DNA of 64,000 bases, taken from contig CAZJHX010000008.1 in assembly GCA_964545715.1 (NCBI GenBank), positions 68,721 to 132,720 on the forward strand. Reading direction: 5' to 3'. The translations under genes and the position numbers were made by a program. Below are positions 18,865-25,925 of this stretch, one piece after another (the first letter of the stretch is position 1; the number at the start of each line of letters is the position of its first letter). The notes beneath the pieces are model-generated. The model had not been told where the DNA came from. It did no database searches and was given only the letters and a program-made list of their open reading frames with translations. This DNA comes from CAZJHX01 sp964545715. Lineage in GTDB: Bacteria > Myxococcota_A > UBA9042 > GCA-2863065.

Positions 18865-19812
18865 CTACGGGGACGCGACCAATCGCAGCAGCTGGCCGCG
18901 ATATCGGTCTATCCAGGTGACCTCGCCCTGGTGCACCACCAGATCCGAGGGGCGCGTGTCGACCGCGAGCACCTCCAGGACGCCGTCGGGGAGCGCGACG
19001 CGGGCAATGTAGCTGCTGGCGGCCCAGTACAGGGCCCCACCGTCTTCCTGCAGCGCTTTGGGGCTGCTCTGAGCCAGCGCGATCGGACGCAAGGACGAGT
19101 CGGGGGGCTGCTCGGGGTCGAAGCGATGCACAAAGCCGTGACCCTCGGCCATCAGCAGGTACAGGGTGCCGCCGACCTGCACAAACTCGCGCGTGTGGAA
19201 GCGGGACGTGCCCAGCCGCGTGGTGGCCCCGGTCGCCGGGTCGAGTCGAAACAGGCCGCGTGGCTCGTCGCCTGACCAGCCCAGCAGATAGTCCGTGTCC
19301 CGCACCATCAGGCGGTCGTGTGGGCCCAGCCCTTCCGCGATCAGCTCCACGGCGCTGCCGGCGGTCGGTACTCGGAAGAGGCGTGCGTCCGAGGGGCTCT
19401 GCTCCGCCTTGTCCGGCTGGTCTTCCAGCCAGTAGAGATGGGCCGAGGCGGCGGTCACCGCGCGAAGTCCCGGTCGATCGAAGGCCAGGCTCTCGACCTT
19501 GTTGGTGTCGAAGCGCGCGAGCATGCCGGGCAGCACGCCGTAGAATTCGCCGTCATGGCGCAGCAGGACCACGCCTGGCGGCAGGTCGGCGCGCACGACC
19601 TCGTGTGCGGTGGCCGACGCAGCCGGGTCGACGCGAAGCAGGGAGTCGTTGCGCACAACAAGCCATGCCGCGCCGTCCCGAAATAACTGAGTCGCGTCCG
19701 AAAGGCCCGTGGCCAGCACGGTGGGCGGCGCCAGCTGGCGAGGGCGGGGCTGGTAGGTGTGCTGGGCGGGCGGACCGGCCAGGCAGACGGTGACGAGCAG
19801 TCCGGCGATCAT
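18865..19812 (-). CDS. Exported beta-propeller-like protein
   Basis: The product is 315 residues. The ATG at 19812 overlaps the stop of the upstream esterase-FGE gene (ATGA) and yields a signal peptide (MIAGLLVTVCLAGPP). A longer frame to 20523 is antisense-type sequence and is rejected. Repeated units of about 45 residues (LYWLEDQPD, LFRVPTAGS, LFRLDPATGATTRLG, LYLLMAEGHG, LYWAASSYI) resemble blades of a six- or seven-bladed propeller such as the DUF5050 group. Location is probably periplasmic. The coupling to the upstream gene suggests related function, which is unknown. Confidence 0.78.
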   Translation of the reverse strand: MIAGLLVTVCLAGPPAQHTYQPRPRQLAPPTVLATGLSDATQLFRDGAAWLVVRNDSLLRVDPAASATAHEVVRADLPPGVVLLRHDGEFYGVLPGMLARFDTNKVESLAFDRPGLRAVTAASAHLYWLEDQPDKAEQSPSDARLFRVPTAGSAVELIAEGLGPHDRLMVRDTDYLLGWSGDEPRGLFRLDPATGATTRLGTSRFHTREFVQVGGTLYLLMAEGHGFVHRFDPEQPPDSSLRPIALAQSSPKALQEDGGALYWAASSYIARVALPDGVLEVLAVDTRPSDLVVHQGEVTWIDRYRGQLLRLVASP

Positions 19813-21800
19813 GGCAACACCTCCCGCACGCACCGAAAGCCGGTGGCAGGGCTGCGACTGGTGGGACGCGCGTAGTCGCGGTCGTGCACGCGCGCGCGAT
19901 TGGAGTGCGAGATGTAAGACCCGCCGCGCACGACTCGGTACAGGCCCAGCTCCGGCCCGGTTGGATCGGTGTGGCTGCCCGGCTCGTACGGTGCGTACCA
20001 GTCTCGGACCCACTCGGAGACGTTGCCGCTGAGATTGCCCACGCCGCTGGGGGTCGCCCCATCGGGGGTGCCGGCCGCGGCGAGGGGCGTCGACGCGCAC
20101 TGCGCGGGCCCGCCGGTCAGATTGGCGCGCGCGCAGGTCGGCGCCTGGTCGCCCCACGGGTACAGTCGCAGGTTGTTGCCGTCGCGGGCCGCCTGCTCCC
20201 ACTGCGCCTCGGTGGGGAGATCGCCCCCGTGCCATCGACAGAACGCGCGCGCTGACTCCCAATCGACGTTGCCGATCGCGGTGCCGGGGTCCACGGCCGA
20301 CTCGAACATACCGCCCTCGATGTGAACGGGCTGTCTGGGGTGCCACGCCGCGTGCCCGCCCACCCGGCTCAGAAACTCGGCCCAGGCGCCTACGTGCACC
20401 TCGTCGCGCCCGATGGCGTACGCCGCCAGCTGCACGGTGTGCGCCGGCTCCGTGTTGGGGTCGGTCTGGCCGTCCTCGAACGCCCGCCCCATGGGGCTGT
20501 TTCCGCCGGCCAACGAGATCCACTCCAGGTGCTGGGATGGGCCGGTGTCGCGCTTCGGATCGGCGACGGTCGGCCCGAAGCTGCCGCCATCCGCCGGTGG
20601 TGGTGGGGCCGCAGCGGCAGGGCCCACGTCCTCGAGCGGCAGCGGATGATTGAAGATGAAGTCCCAGACCTGGGTATTGAGATCGCGCTGCCAGATATGC
20701 CCGGTCTTGGGGATGTCGTAGAACAGCAGCCGCCCTGCGTCACCCCAGCCGCCGTCGAGCAGCGCTTTGCGCGTGGCGTACGCCTCTTCGGGCGGCACAT
20801 TGTCGTCCAGGCTGCCGGTCACGACGACAGCCGCCATCCGTCGCCCAGTGTAGGTTGCGATGAAGTCCTGAAACTCGTTGACCTCTACGAAGCCCGCCTG
20901 CGCCACAAAGCCGGCGAAGACGTCGGGCGCCAGGAACCCGGCGAGGATGCTCATGCCGCCGCCGCGGCTGTGGCCCGTCGCGTAGACGCGCGTGCGATCG
21001 ATGTTGTACTTGGCGGCGATCTCGTCGCGGACCCTGACCAGGAAGTCCACGTCGGGCGCGTCCAGCCAGTCGCCTGCGAAGGCCTGGTTGTAGACGTGCC
21101 AGCCCATGATCCACCCGATCCAGCCCATGTTGCGAAAGTGTTGTTGCGCGTCGACCAGGATGAAGCCGTGCCGCTCAGCCAGCTGAGGCAAGGCGTTGAA
21201 GCCGCCGTTGCCGTACATATTGACCCCGAAGCCGCCCAGATAGAAGACCACCGGCGCGGGCCGGCGCGGGTCGACGCTGTCGGGGACGTAGGTCAGGTAG
21301 TAGCGCCGGAACTCGGCCGGCGGATCGCCGTCGACGCAGGCGCCCGCACGGTCGCACCAGGATGAGCGCGCCATCAATGTGCCCCACCACCACCCGGATC
21401 CGCCGCCGGCGCCGCCGGATCCTCTGGCGGCCAGGTCGTCCGACACGGCCGTCCAGTCATGCAGTCCGCGCTCAAGGAAGGTGCACGCTCCCCACAGATG
21501 AGGCGGCGGCTGTCCCTCACAGGCCGCGACGCAGTCCACCTCGTCGGTCCCAAACGCGCAGCTGCCCGGCTCGTCGCACACACCGTCCTGGGCGTGGTCG
21601 CACACGGCCGGGGACGCCGCGGTATCCGGCGGGTCGGTGGCGTCGGCCGGGGCCACGTCGGTCGCCGTGTCCGGGGGCGCCACCGGCGTGGGTTGGTCGT
21701 CGTCGGCGCACCCCGGCGCAAGGAGGAACAGGACCGCGAGCAGCCGGATACGGCGCGGGCTGGGTGGTGTCGGTCTCTTGGGCATGGACAGACTCATCAT
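19809..21800 (-). CDS. Lipoprotein fusion: PHB-depolymerase-like esterase plus FGE/SUMF1 domain
   Basis: The product is 663 residues. The lipoprotein signal ends in LFLLAPGC. An Asp/Pro/Ala linker and a small Cys-rich module are followed by an alpha/beta hydrolase (about residues 150-410) with VVFYLGGFGVN and ATGHSRGGGMS; the nucleophile Ser lies near residue 277. From about 430 a formylglycine-generating-enzyme-type domain begins: LPTEAQWEQAARDG, YPWGDQ, GNVSEWVRDWY, RVVRGGSY and GFRCVRE. Many secreted FGE-like domains lack sulfatase-activating function, and its role here is unknown. This two-enzyme order in one lipoprotein is unusual. The downstream propeller gene is coupled to it. Confidence 0.85.
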   Translation of the reverse strand: MMSLSMPKRPTPPSPRRIRLLAVLFLLAPGCADDDQPTPVAPPDTATDVAPADATDPPDTAASPAVCDHAQDGVCDEPGSCAFGTDEVDCVAACEGQPPPHLWGACTFLERGLHDWTAVSDDLAARGSGGAGGGSGWWWGTLMARSSWCDRAGACVDGDPPAEFRRYYLTYVPDSVDPRRPAPVVFYLGGFGVNMYGNGGFNALPQLAERHGFILVDAQQHFRNMGWIGWIMGWHVYNQAFAGDWLDAPDVDFLVRVRDEIAAKYNIDRTRVYATGHSRGGGMSILAGFLAPDVFAGFVAQAGFVEVNEFQDFIATYTGRRMAAVVVTGSLDDNVPPEEAYATRKALLDGGWGDAGRLLFYDIPKTGHIWQRDLNTQVWDFIFNHPLPLEDVGPAAAAPPPPADGGSFGPTVADPKRDTGPSQHLEWISLAGGNSPMGRAFEDGQTDPNTEPAHTVQLAAYAIGRDEVHVGAWAEFLSRVGGHAAWHPRQPVHIEGGMFESAVDPGTAIGNVDWESARAFCRWHGGDLPTEAQWEQAARDGNNLRLYPWGDQAPTCARANLTGGPAQCASTPLAAAGTPDGATPSGVGNLSGNVSEWVRDWYAPYEPGSHTDPTGPELGLYRVVRGGSYISHSNRARVHDRDYARPTSRSPATGFRCVREVLP

Positions 21801-21854
21801 TTGGTTTTGAAGCAGTCTATCCGGGTATGACGCGTTCAGTCGGTAGTCTTTTTT

Positions 21855-22418
21855 CTAACAGGCAGACTGCTGAGATGGGTCGCCAGCCGATCGAGCGCCG
21901 GCTGGAAGCTGTCCGTACCGGCGCGCAAGCCCGAGGCAGCGGCGGCGGCCCCTCAAGGCCAGCAGCCCGAACGCCGCGACGATCAGGGACGCGACGCCCA
22001 ATACGATCAGGTCAGTGTACTTTTTGGCAAAGCTCTTGGGGACAACGCGATCGGGATCGTCCGGGTCGAACTGGACGCGCACGGTGGCGCCTTGCGGATA
22101 GTCGCCCTCTTCCAGCGCGCAGTGGTCGCTCTCGCCGGTGAGCTGCCGGCCGTCATGCTCCCACGCAAAAGTGGGGCAGTACTCGGAGTGGGCGGTGCCG
22201 CGGGACTCAACGCGCTTCTCACGGACGGATTGTACGGTCGCGTCGGCTTCCGCGGTCACGCGCGTCGCACGGTAGACGGCCATCGAGCCACAGGCGAACA
22301 GGCAGAGGCCGGCAAGGAGCAGCATGACGCCGCCGAAAGCCCCCCTGTTTCTGGCCGACTTGACCCAGTCGCGCTTGGCGAACTGTGCATCGATAGCTGC
22401 GCGTTGTTCGGGCGTCAT
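21855..22418 (-). CDS. DUF3592-type membrane protein
   Basis: The product is 187 residues. The ATG at 22418 shares a base with the upstream stop (TGATG). Two transmembrane segments (about residues 28-48 and 136-158) flank an extracytoplasmic domain in which ATVQSVREKRVES, YCPTFAWEHDG and YPQGATVRVQFDPDDPDRV follow the DUF3592 pattern. The family has no settled function. A longer frame to 22775 overlaps the TPR gene and is rejected. It is co-transcribed with the TPR gene. Confidence 0.8.
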   Translation of the reverse strand: MTPEQRAAIDAQFAKRDWVKSARNRGAFGGVMLLLAGLCLFACGSMAVYRATRVTAEADATVQSVREKRVESRGTAHSEYCPTFAWEHDGRQLTGESDHCALEEGDYPQGATVRVQFDPDDPDRVVPKSFAKKYTDLIVLGVASLIVAAFGLLALRGRRRCLGLARRYGQLPAGARSAGDPSQQSAC

Positions 22419-23170
22419 CAGTTGTTCTCCATCTTGAGCATTGTGCGCGCCTGGAGGGCGACCTTGCGATCCTGATTGCGGACGAAGCCGGGGCTGGCGT
22501 CGTAAGCCTGTAAGGCCTCTTCCAGCAGCGCGACGGCCTCGGCCTTGCGACCCGCCTGCATCAGATGATCCGCCAGCTCTTTTTTGGGGCCCAGCCGCTC
22601 GCTCTTTTTGACCACCACCTGCAGCAGGTCGATCGCCGCGTCGGTGCGTCCGCCCGCGCTGTACGTGCGGGCCAGGTCGTAGCACGCCGCAAACTCCAGG
22701 TAGCTCACGTCCAGCTCGACCAGCGCCTCCAGCGCGGCCTGCGCCCGGTCCCGGTCGCCCAATCGGATGGCGCACGTGGCCAGGCCGTACAAGGCGTCTT
22801 TGTCTTGTGGGGTCTTGCGCAGCACCTCATCGAACAGGTCGGCGGCGCGCAGGTATTCGCCCTTGTCGTGGAGCCCCTGCGCCAGCCGCACCTGGTTCAG
22901 CAGGCTTGGGCTGTTTTTGTAGGAGTACTCCAGCTGCTTGATCGTGGTCTTCTTCTGGCTGAGGGTGCGCACGAGGTCGGCCGCGGCCTGTCCGGTCACC
23001 TTTCGTCCGCGCTTGGCGTCGGGCAGGTACTCGGCGAAGAAGTACACCACCTCGCCGAACGGCATCATGATGATCAGGTACCAGAACCCCTGACTTTTGC
23101 GCCGCACCGCGTCCACGAGCATCCAAATCGAGAACAGCGTCTGCAACGCCCATAAGACGCGTATCACCAT
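22418..23170 (-). CDS. Membrane-anchored TPR protein
   Basis: The product is 250 residues. Two hydrophobic N-terminal segments (ALQTLFSIWMLVDAV and WYLIIMMPFGEVVYFFAEYL) look like the PLDc_N/membrane-hairpin anchor. Residues about 85-245 form four or five tetratricopeptide repeats (GLHDKGEYLRAADLFDEVL, then ATCAIRLGDRDRAQAALEAL and so on) facing the cytoplasm. TPRs mediate protein contacts; no partner is evident other than the coupled DUF3592 protein downstream. Confidence 0.82.
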   Translation of the reverse strand: MVIRVLWALQTLFSIWMLVDAVRRKSQGFWYLIIMMPFGEVVYFFAEYLPDAKRGRKVTGQAAADLVRTLSQKKTTIKQLEYSYKNSPSLLNQVRLAQGLHDKGEYLRAADLFDEVLRKTPQDKDALYGLATCAIRLGDRDRAQAALEALVELDVSYLEFAACYDLARTYSAGGRTDAAIDLLQVVVKKSERLGPKKELADHLMQAGRKAEAVALLEEALQAYDASPGFVRNQDRKVALQARTMLKMENN

Positions 23171-23227
23171 GGTTTAGAGCCTAGCGCGATTTTCACCTGT
23201 AGTCCCCGCTAGTTGTAACAATCGTTG

Positions 23228-23258
23228 TTGACTCTCCCAGCCCTGTTTCGAGTATGCT
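23228..23258 (+). promoter_or_regulatory. Possible sigma-70-type promoter
   Basis: TTGACT (23228-23233) and TATGCT (23253-23258) are separated by 19 bp, which is longer than ideal. It would start transcription near 23266, just before a small ORF at 23268, and could serve the MATE exporter downstream. Inferred from sequence only. Confidence 0.35.
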
Positions 23259-23267
23259 CCGCTCAAT

Positions 23268-23375
23268 ATGAACTTCTATCTGAACAAGACCCGGATAACG
23301 CGTCGCCAAGCCTGCGCTCAGCGCGTTGACGACGTTGCCTACGGCTCCCAGCCGTCGGACCCCACGGTCAGGTAG
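23268..23375 (+). CDS. Possible 35-residue leader peptide, leaderless mRNA
   Basis: A short frame runs from ATG 23268 to TAG 23375, beginning MNFYLNKTRITRRQA. Its ATG lies about 9 bp behind the putative -10 hexamer, so the message would be leaderless. It is followed by a hairpin at 23393-23421 and then the MATE gene. There is no similarity I recognise, and it may be chance; the position upstream of an exporter is what makes it worth listing. Confidence 0.2.
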   Translation: MNFYLNKTRITRRQACAQRVDDVAYGSQPSDPTVR

Positions 23376-23392
23376 ACAGTTCAACTTGTCAG

Positions 23393-23421
23393 CCGGCCGC
23401 GGACCCGCGGGAGGCTGACAG
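23393..23421 (+). promoter_or_regulatory. Hairpin upstream of the MATE gene
   Basis: GTCAGCC near 23393 pairs with GGCTGAC near 23420, with a further GC-rich pairing (CCGCGG with a second CCGCGG) inside. No U-tract follows, so it is not a classical terminator. It lies in the 319-bp gap between the TPR gene and the exporter and could be a leader structure or attenuator. No known riboswitch is recognised. Confidence 0.4.
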
Positions 23422-23492
23422 CTACTCTTTAGATTCTCAAAAGAGCTCTGCTTTCACTTCCCGGGAATTCCGCGCCCGGTGAGGGATATTTG

Positions 23493-24848
23493 GTGCGTGA
23501 GATGAGACAGACAGCACCCCGAGGAACATGGCGAGAGGTCGTGCACGTGGCATGGCCCCTCGTCGTGTCCATGCTCAGCTACACGCTGATGGGGCTGGCA
23601 GATACGTTGATGGTGGCGCGCTTGGGCACGTCCGCGGTGGCCGGCGTCGGCATCGCATCGACCGGATACTTCGCGATCGTCTGCTTCGGCATGGGTCTGC
23701 TGAACGGGGTTCGTGTCGTCGTCGCCCAGGCGACCGGCGCACAGGTCCCGGCGCGTGCGCGTGCGGCAGCCCATCTTGGCTTGATGATCGCGGTCGTCCT
23801 GGGCCTGGTCGTGTTGGCCATGCTGCCCCTGGTGGGGCCCATCATGCACTTGATGGGTGGCGGCGGCGTCGTGGCGGCGATCGGATCGTCGTACCTGTCG
23901 GTGCGCCTCTTCGACGTCATACCCGCGTTCATCAGCATCGCGTGTTTCGGCTGGTTCGAGGGCAAGGGAGAGACCCGGGTCCCAATGGTCGTGCGCATTG
24001 GCGCCAACGTCGTCAATGTCGCGTTGGACTACGTGTTCATCTTCGGGCTCGGTCCCATCCCTGCGATGGGCCCGGTCGGGGCGGCCTACGCTACCGTCAT
24101 CGCGTTATCGCTGCAGGGCAGCATCGCGCTGGCGCTGCTGTGGTCGCGCACGAACACGGGTGAGCGGCGGTTCTCGTTGGACGGCCTCGGTGAGCTCGTG
24201 CGCATCGGTGGCCCCATGGGCGTGCAGTGGGCGTTGGAGGTCCAGAGCTGGGCCATCTTCGCCGCGCTGGTGGCGCGTATGGGCGAGGCGCATCTTGCGG
24301 CTCACACCATCGTGGTCCGCATCTGCAGCGTCAGCTTCTTGCCCGGGCACGCCATCGGCGACGCCACGAGCATTTTGACGGGGCAGGCGGCGGGCGCAGG
24401 CGATCGTCAGGCGGCGCACAGGGCGGCTAATTCGGCCATGTACGTGGCGGTGGCGATCATGGGCGTGATGGGCGTCGTGTTCTACCTGGTGCCCGAGCTG
24501 CTGTTCGGCATGTTCCGGGCGGAGCCCGACGTGGTGGCGGTCGGCATCGACTTGATGCTGTGGGCCGCGGCCTTCCAGCTGTTTGACGCGGTGCTCATGA
24601 CGCGCACCGGTGCGCTCAACGGCGTCGGCGACACGCGCTACGTCATGGTCGCCTCGGTGGGCATGGCGTGGTTCCAGCTGCTGCCGGTGGCGTGGTGCCT
24701 GTGCAACGGGCTGGGCTACGGCGCGCCCGGTGCGTGGGCGGCGTTGACGCTGGAGATCCTGCTGTTGTCGGCCGTGATGTCGGCCCGCTGGCACCTCGTC
24801 CTTCGCCAGGAGCGCGGCTTCCAGCTGGCTGGTACGATGGCCGAATGA
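23493..24848 (+). CDS. MATE family efflux transporter
   Basis: The product is about 451 residues with 12 predicted transmembrane helices in two six-helix bundles. The first helix carries AWPLVVSMLSYTLMGLADT, a MATE signature, and RLGTSAVAGVGIAS follows in loop 1-2. The family exports cationic drugs or metabolites using Na+ or H+. I chose GTG 23493 because GAGGG at 23481-23485 lies 7 bp upstream; TTG 23490 and ATG 23502 are alternatives. Its stop overlaps the start of a radical-SAM activase (ATGA), an odd pairing. Confidence 0.9.
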   Translation: MREMRQTAPRGTWREVVHVAWPLVVSMLSYTLMGLADTLMVARLGTSAVAGVGIASTGYFAIVCFGMGLLNGVRVVVAQATGAQVPARARAAAHLGLMIAVVLGLVVLAMLPLVGPIMHLMGGGGVVAAIGSSYLSVRLFDVIPAFISIACFGWFEGKGETRVPMVVRIGANVVNVALDYVFIFGLGPIPAMGPVGAAYATVIALSLQGSIALALLWSRTNTGERRFSLDGLGELVRIGGPMGVQWALEVQSWAIFAALVARMGEAHLAAHTIVVRICSVSFLPGHAIGDATSILTGQAAGAGDRQAAHRAANSAMYVAVAIMGVMGVVFYLVPELLFGMFRAEPDVVAVGIDLMLWAAAFQLFDAVLMTRTGALNGVGDTRYVMVASVGMAWFQLLPVAWCLCNGLGYGAPGAWAALTLEILLLSAVMSARWHLVLRQERGFQLAGTMAE

Positions 24849-25435
24849 CCGCGCTCCTGCGCATACACGCCATCACGCCCGACAGCCGGGTGAACGGGCC
24901 GGGCCGTCGCAGCGTCCTGCACCTTCAGGGGTGCACGCTGGGCTGCCCGGCCTGCTTCAACCCCCAGACTCATCCCCACGCCGGCGGCACACTGCGGGAC
25001 GTCGAGTCGCTGGCCGACGAGCTGCTCTCCGGCCAGCCGGACGGCGTGACGGTCAGCGGTGGCGAGCCGTTTCAGCAGGCGCCGGCGCTGGTCGGGCTGC
25101 TGCGGGTGCTTCGCGGCCGCGGGGTCGACTCCATCCTGATTTTCAGCGGGTATTCGCTCAGCGAGATCGACGCGCTGGAAGGCGGGCCCGCCGGGCTGGA
25201 GCACACGGACGTGCTGGTCGCCGGCCGCTACGATCCCACGGTGCATGTGGACGACGCGTCGCTGATCGCGTCCGAAAACCAGCGCATCCACTTCATCACC
25301 GGACGTCACGGTCCCAAAGATGTCGACCTGAGCGGCGGCAACGTCGAGATCACAATTCGTCCCGACGGCAGCGTGACGATGACCGGCTTTCCACCGCCGG
25401 CGATGCGTCGCGCGGTCGGGCGTTTGGACGACTGA
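24845..25435 (+). CDS. Radical SAM activating-enzyme-like protein (NrdG type)
   Basis: The product is 196 residues. The start overlaps the MATE stop. The radical SAM cluster motif CxxxCxxC is GCTLGCPACFNP (Cys30, Cys34, Cys37), and VTVSGGEPFQQAPALVGLL is the SAM-binding GGE motif of activating enzymes. Size and order match the single-cluster activase family that puts a glycyl radical on partners such as anaerobic ribonucleotide reductase. No glycyl-radical partner is in the window, so the substrate is unknown. Confidence 0.85.
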   Translation: MTALLRIHAITPDSRVNGPGRRSVLHLQGCTLGCPACFNPQTHPHAGGTLRDVESLADELLSGQPDGVTVSGGEPFQQAPALVGLLRVLRGRGVDSILIFSGYSLSEIDALEGGPAGLEHTDVLVAGRYDPTVHVDDASLIASENQRIHFITGRHGPKDVDLSGGNVEITIRPDGSVTMTGFPPPAMRRAVGRLDD

Positions 25436-25439
25436 ACTC

Positions 25440-25925
25440 CTAAGGCGACTCGACCGTCGGCGTACCCATGATCTGGATACGCGACGGCTTGGACGGGTTG
25501 TCCCACGCCGGTGTCGTGTCGCCCTTGAACTCCACGCGATTGATGATCGCCTCCACCCGCGTGGTCTCCTCCGGCACAAACGCCCCCAGCTGCAGCACCT
25601 CGTAGTCTTTGGGCCCGATCAGCCGCGGCGAGGCGGTGGCAAACGGGAAGTCGCCTATCTGCTTGCCGTCCTTGTCCAGGTAGTTGAGCGTCATCTGGAT
25701 GTGGACGATGCCGACGTCGCGATAGTTGAAGATGCGCATGTCGGCTCCGCGGCGGTCGCCTTCGCCGATCATTTTCACGAACTGGGCCAGCACCGGCGCC
25801 CCGCCTCCAGGCGCGGCCGGCCAGTCGACCTTGGGCTTCTCGGCCTTGGCCGGCGCGTCCTTTTTGCAGCCCGTGGCCAGCGTGAGGCAGGCGGCGGCGA
25901 GTGCGATCCCCATCAGGCGAATCAT
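25440..25925 (-). CDS. Small lipoprotein
   Basis: The product is 161 residues. The signal ends in LTLATGC with lipid Cys20. A Lys/Ala/Pro linker precedes a beta-rich domain (MRIFNYRDVGIVHIQMTLNY, then YEVLQLGAFVPEET) that resembles FxLYD-type or related small immunoglobulin-like domains. The ATG overlaps the stop of the upstream membrane protein (ATGA), making it third gene of the meaB operon. Function is unknown. Confidence 0.8.
   Translation of the reverse strand: MIRLMGIALAAACLTLATGCKKDAPAKAEKPKVDWPAAPGGGAPVLAQFVKMIGEGDRRGADMRIFNYRDVGIVHIQMTLNYLDKDGKQIGDFPFATASPRLIGPKDYEVLQLGAFVPEETTRVEAIINRVEFKGDTTPAWDNPSKPSRIQIMGTPTVESP

Noticed and set aside
18865..20523. 552-codon form of the propeller gene
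   Set aside because: The extension overlaps the FGE domain out of frame; ATG 19812 gives a signal peptide and an ATGA overlap.
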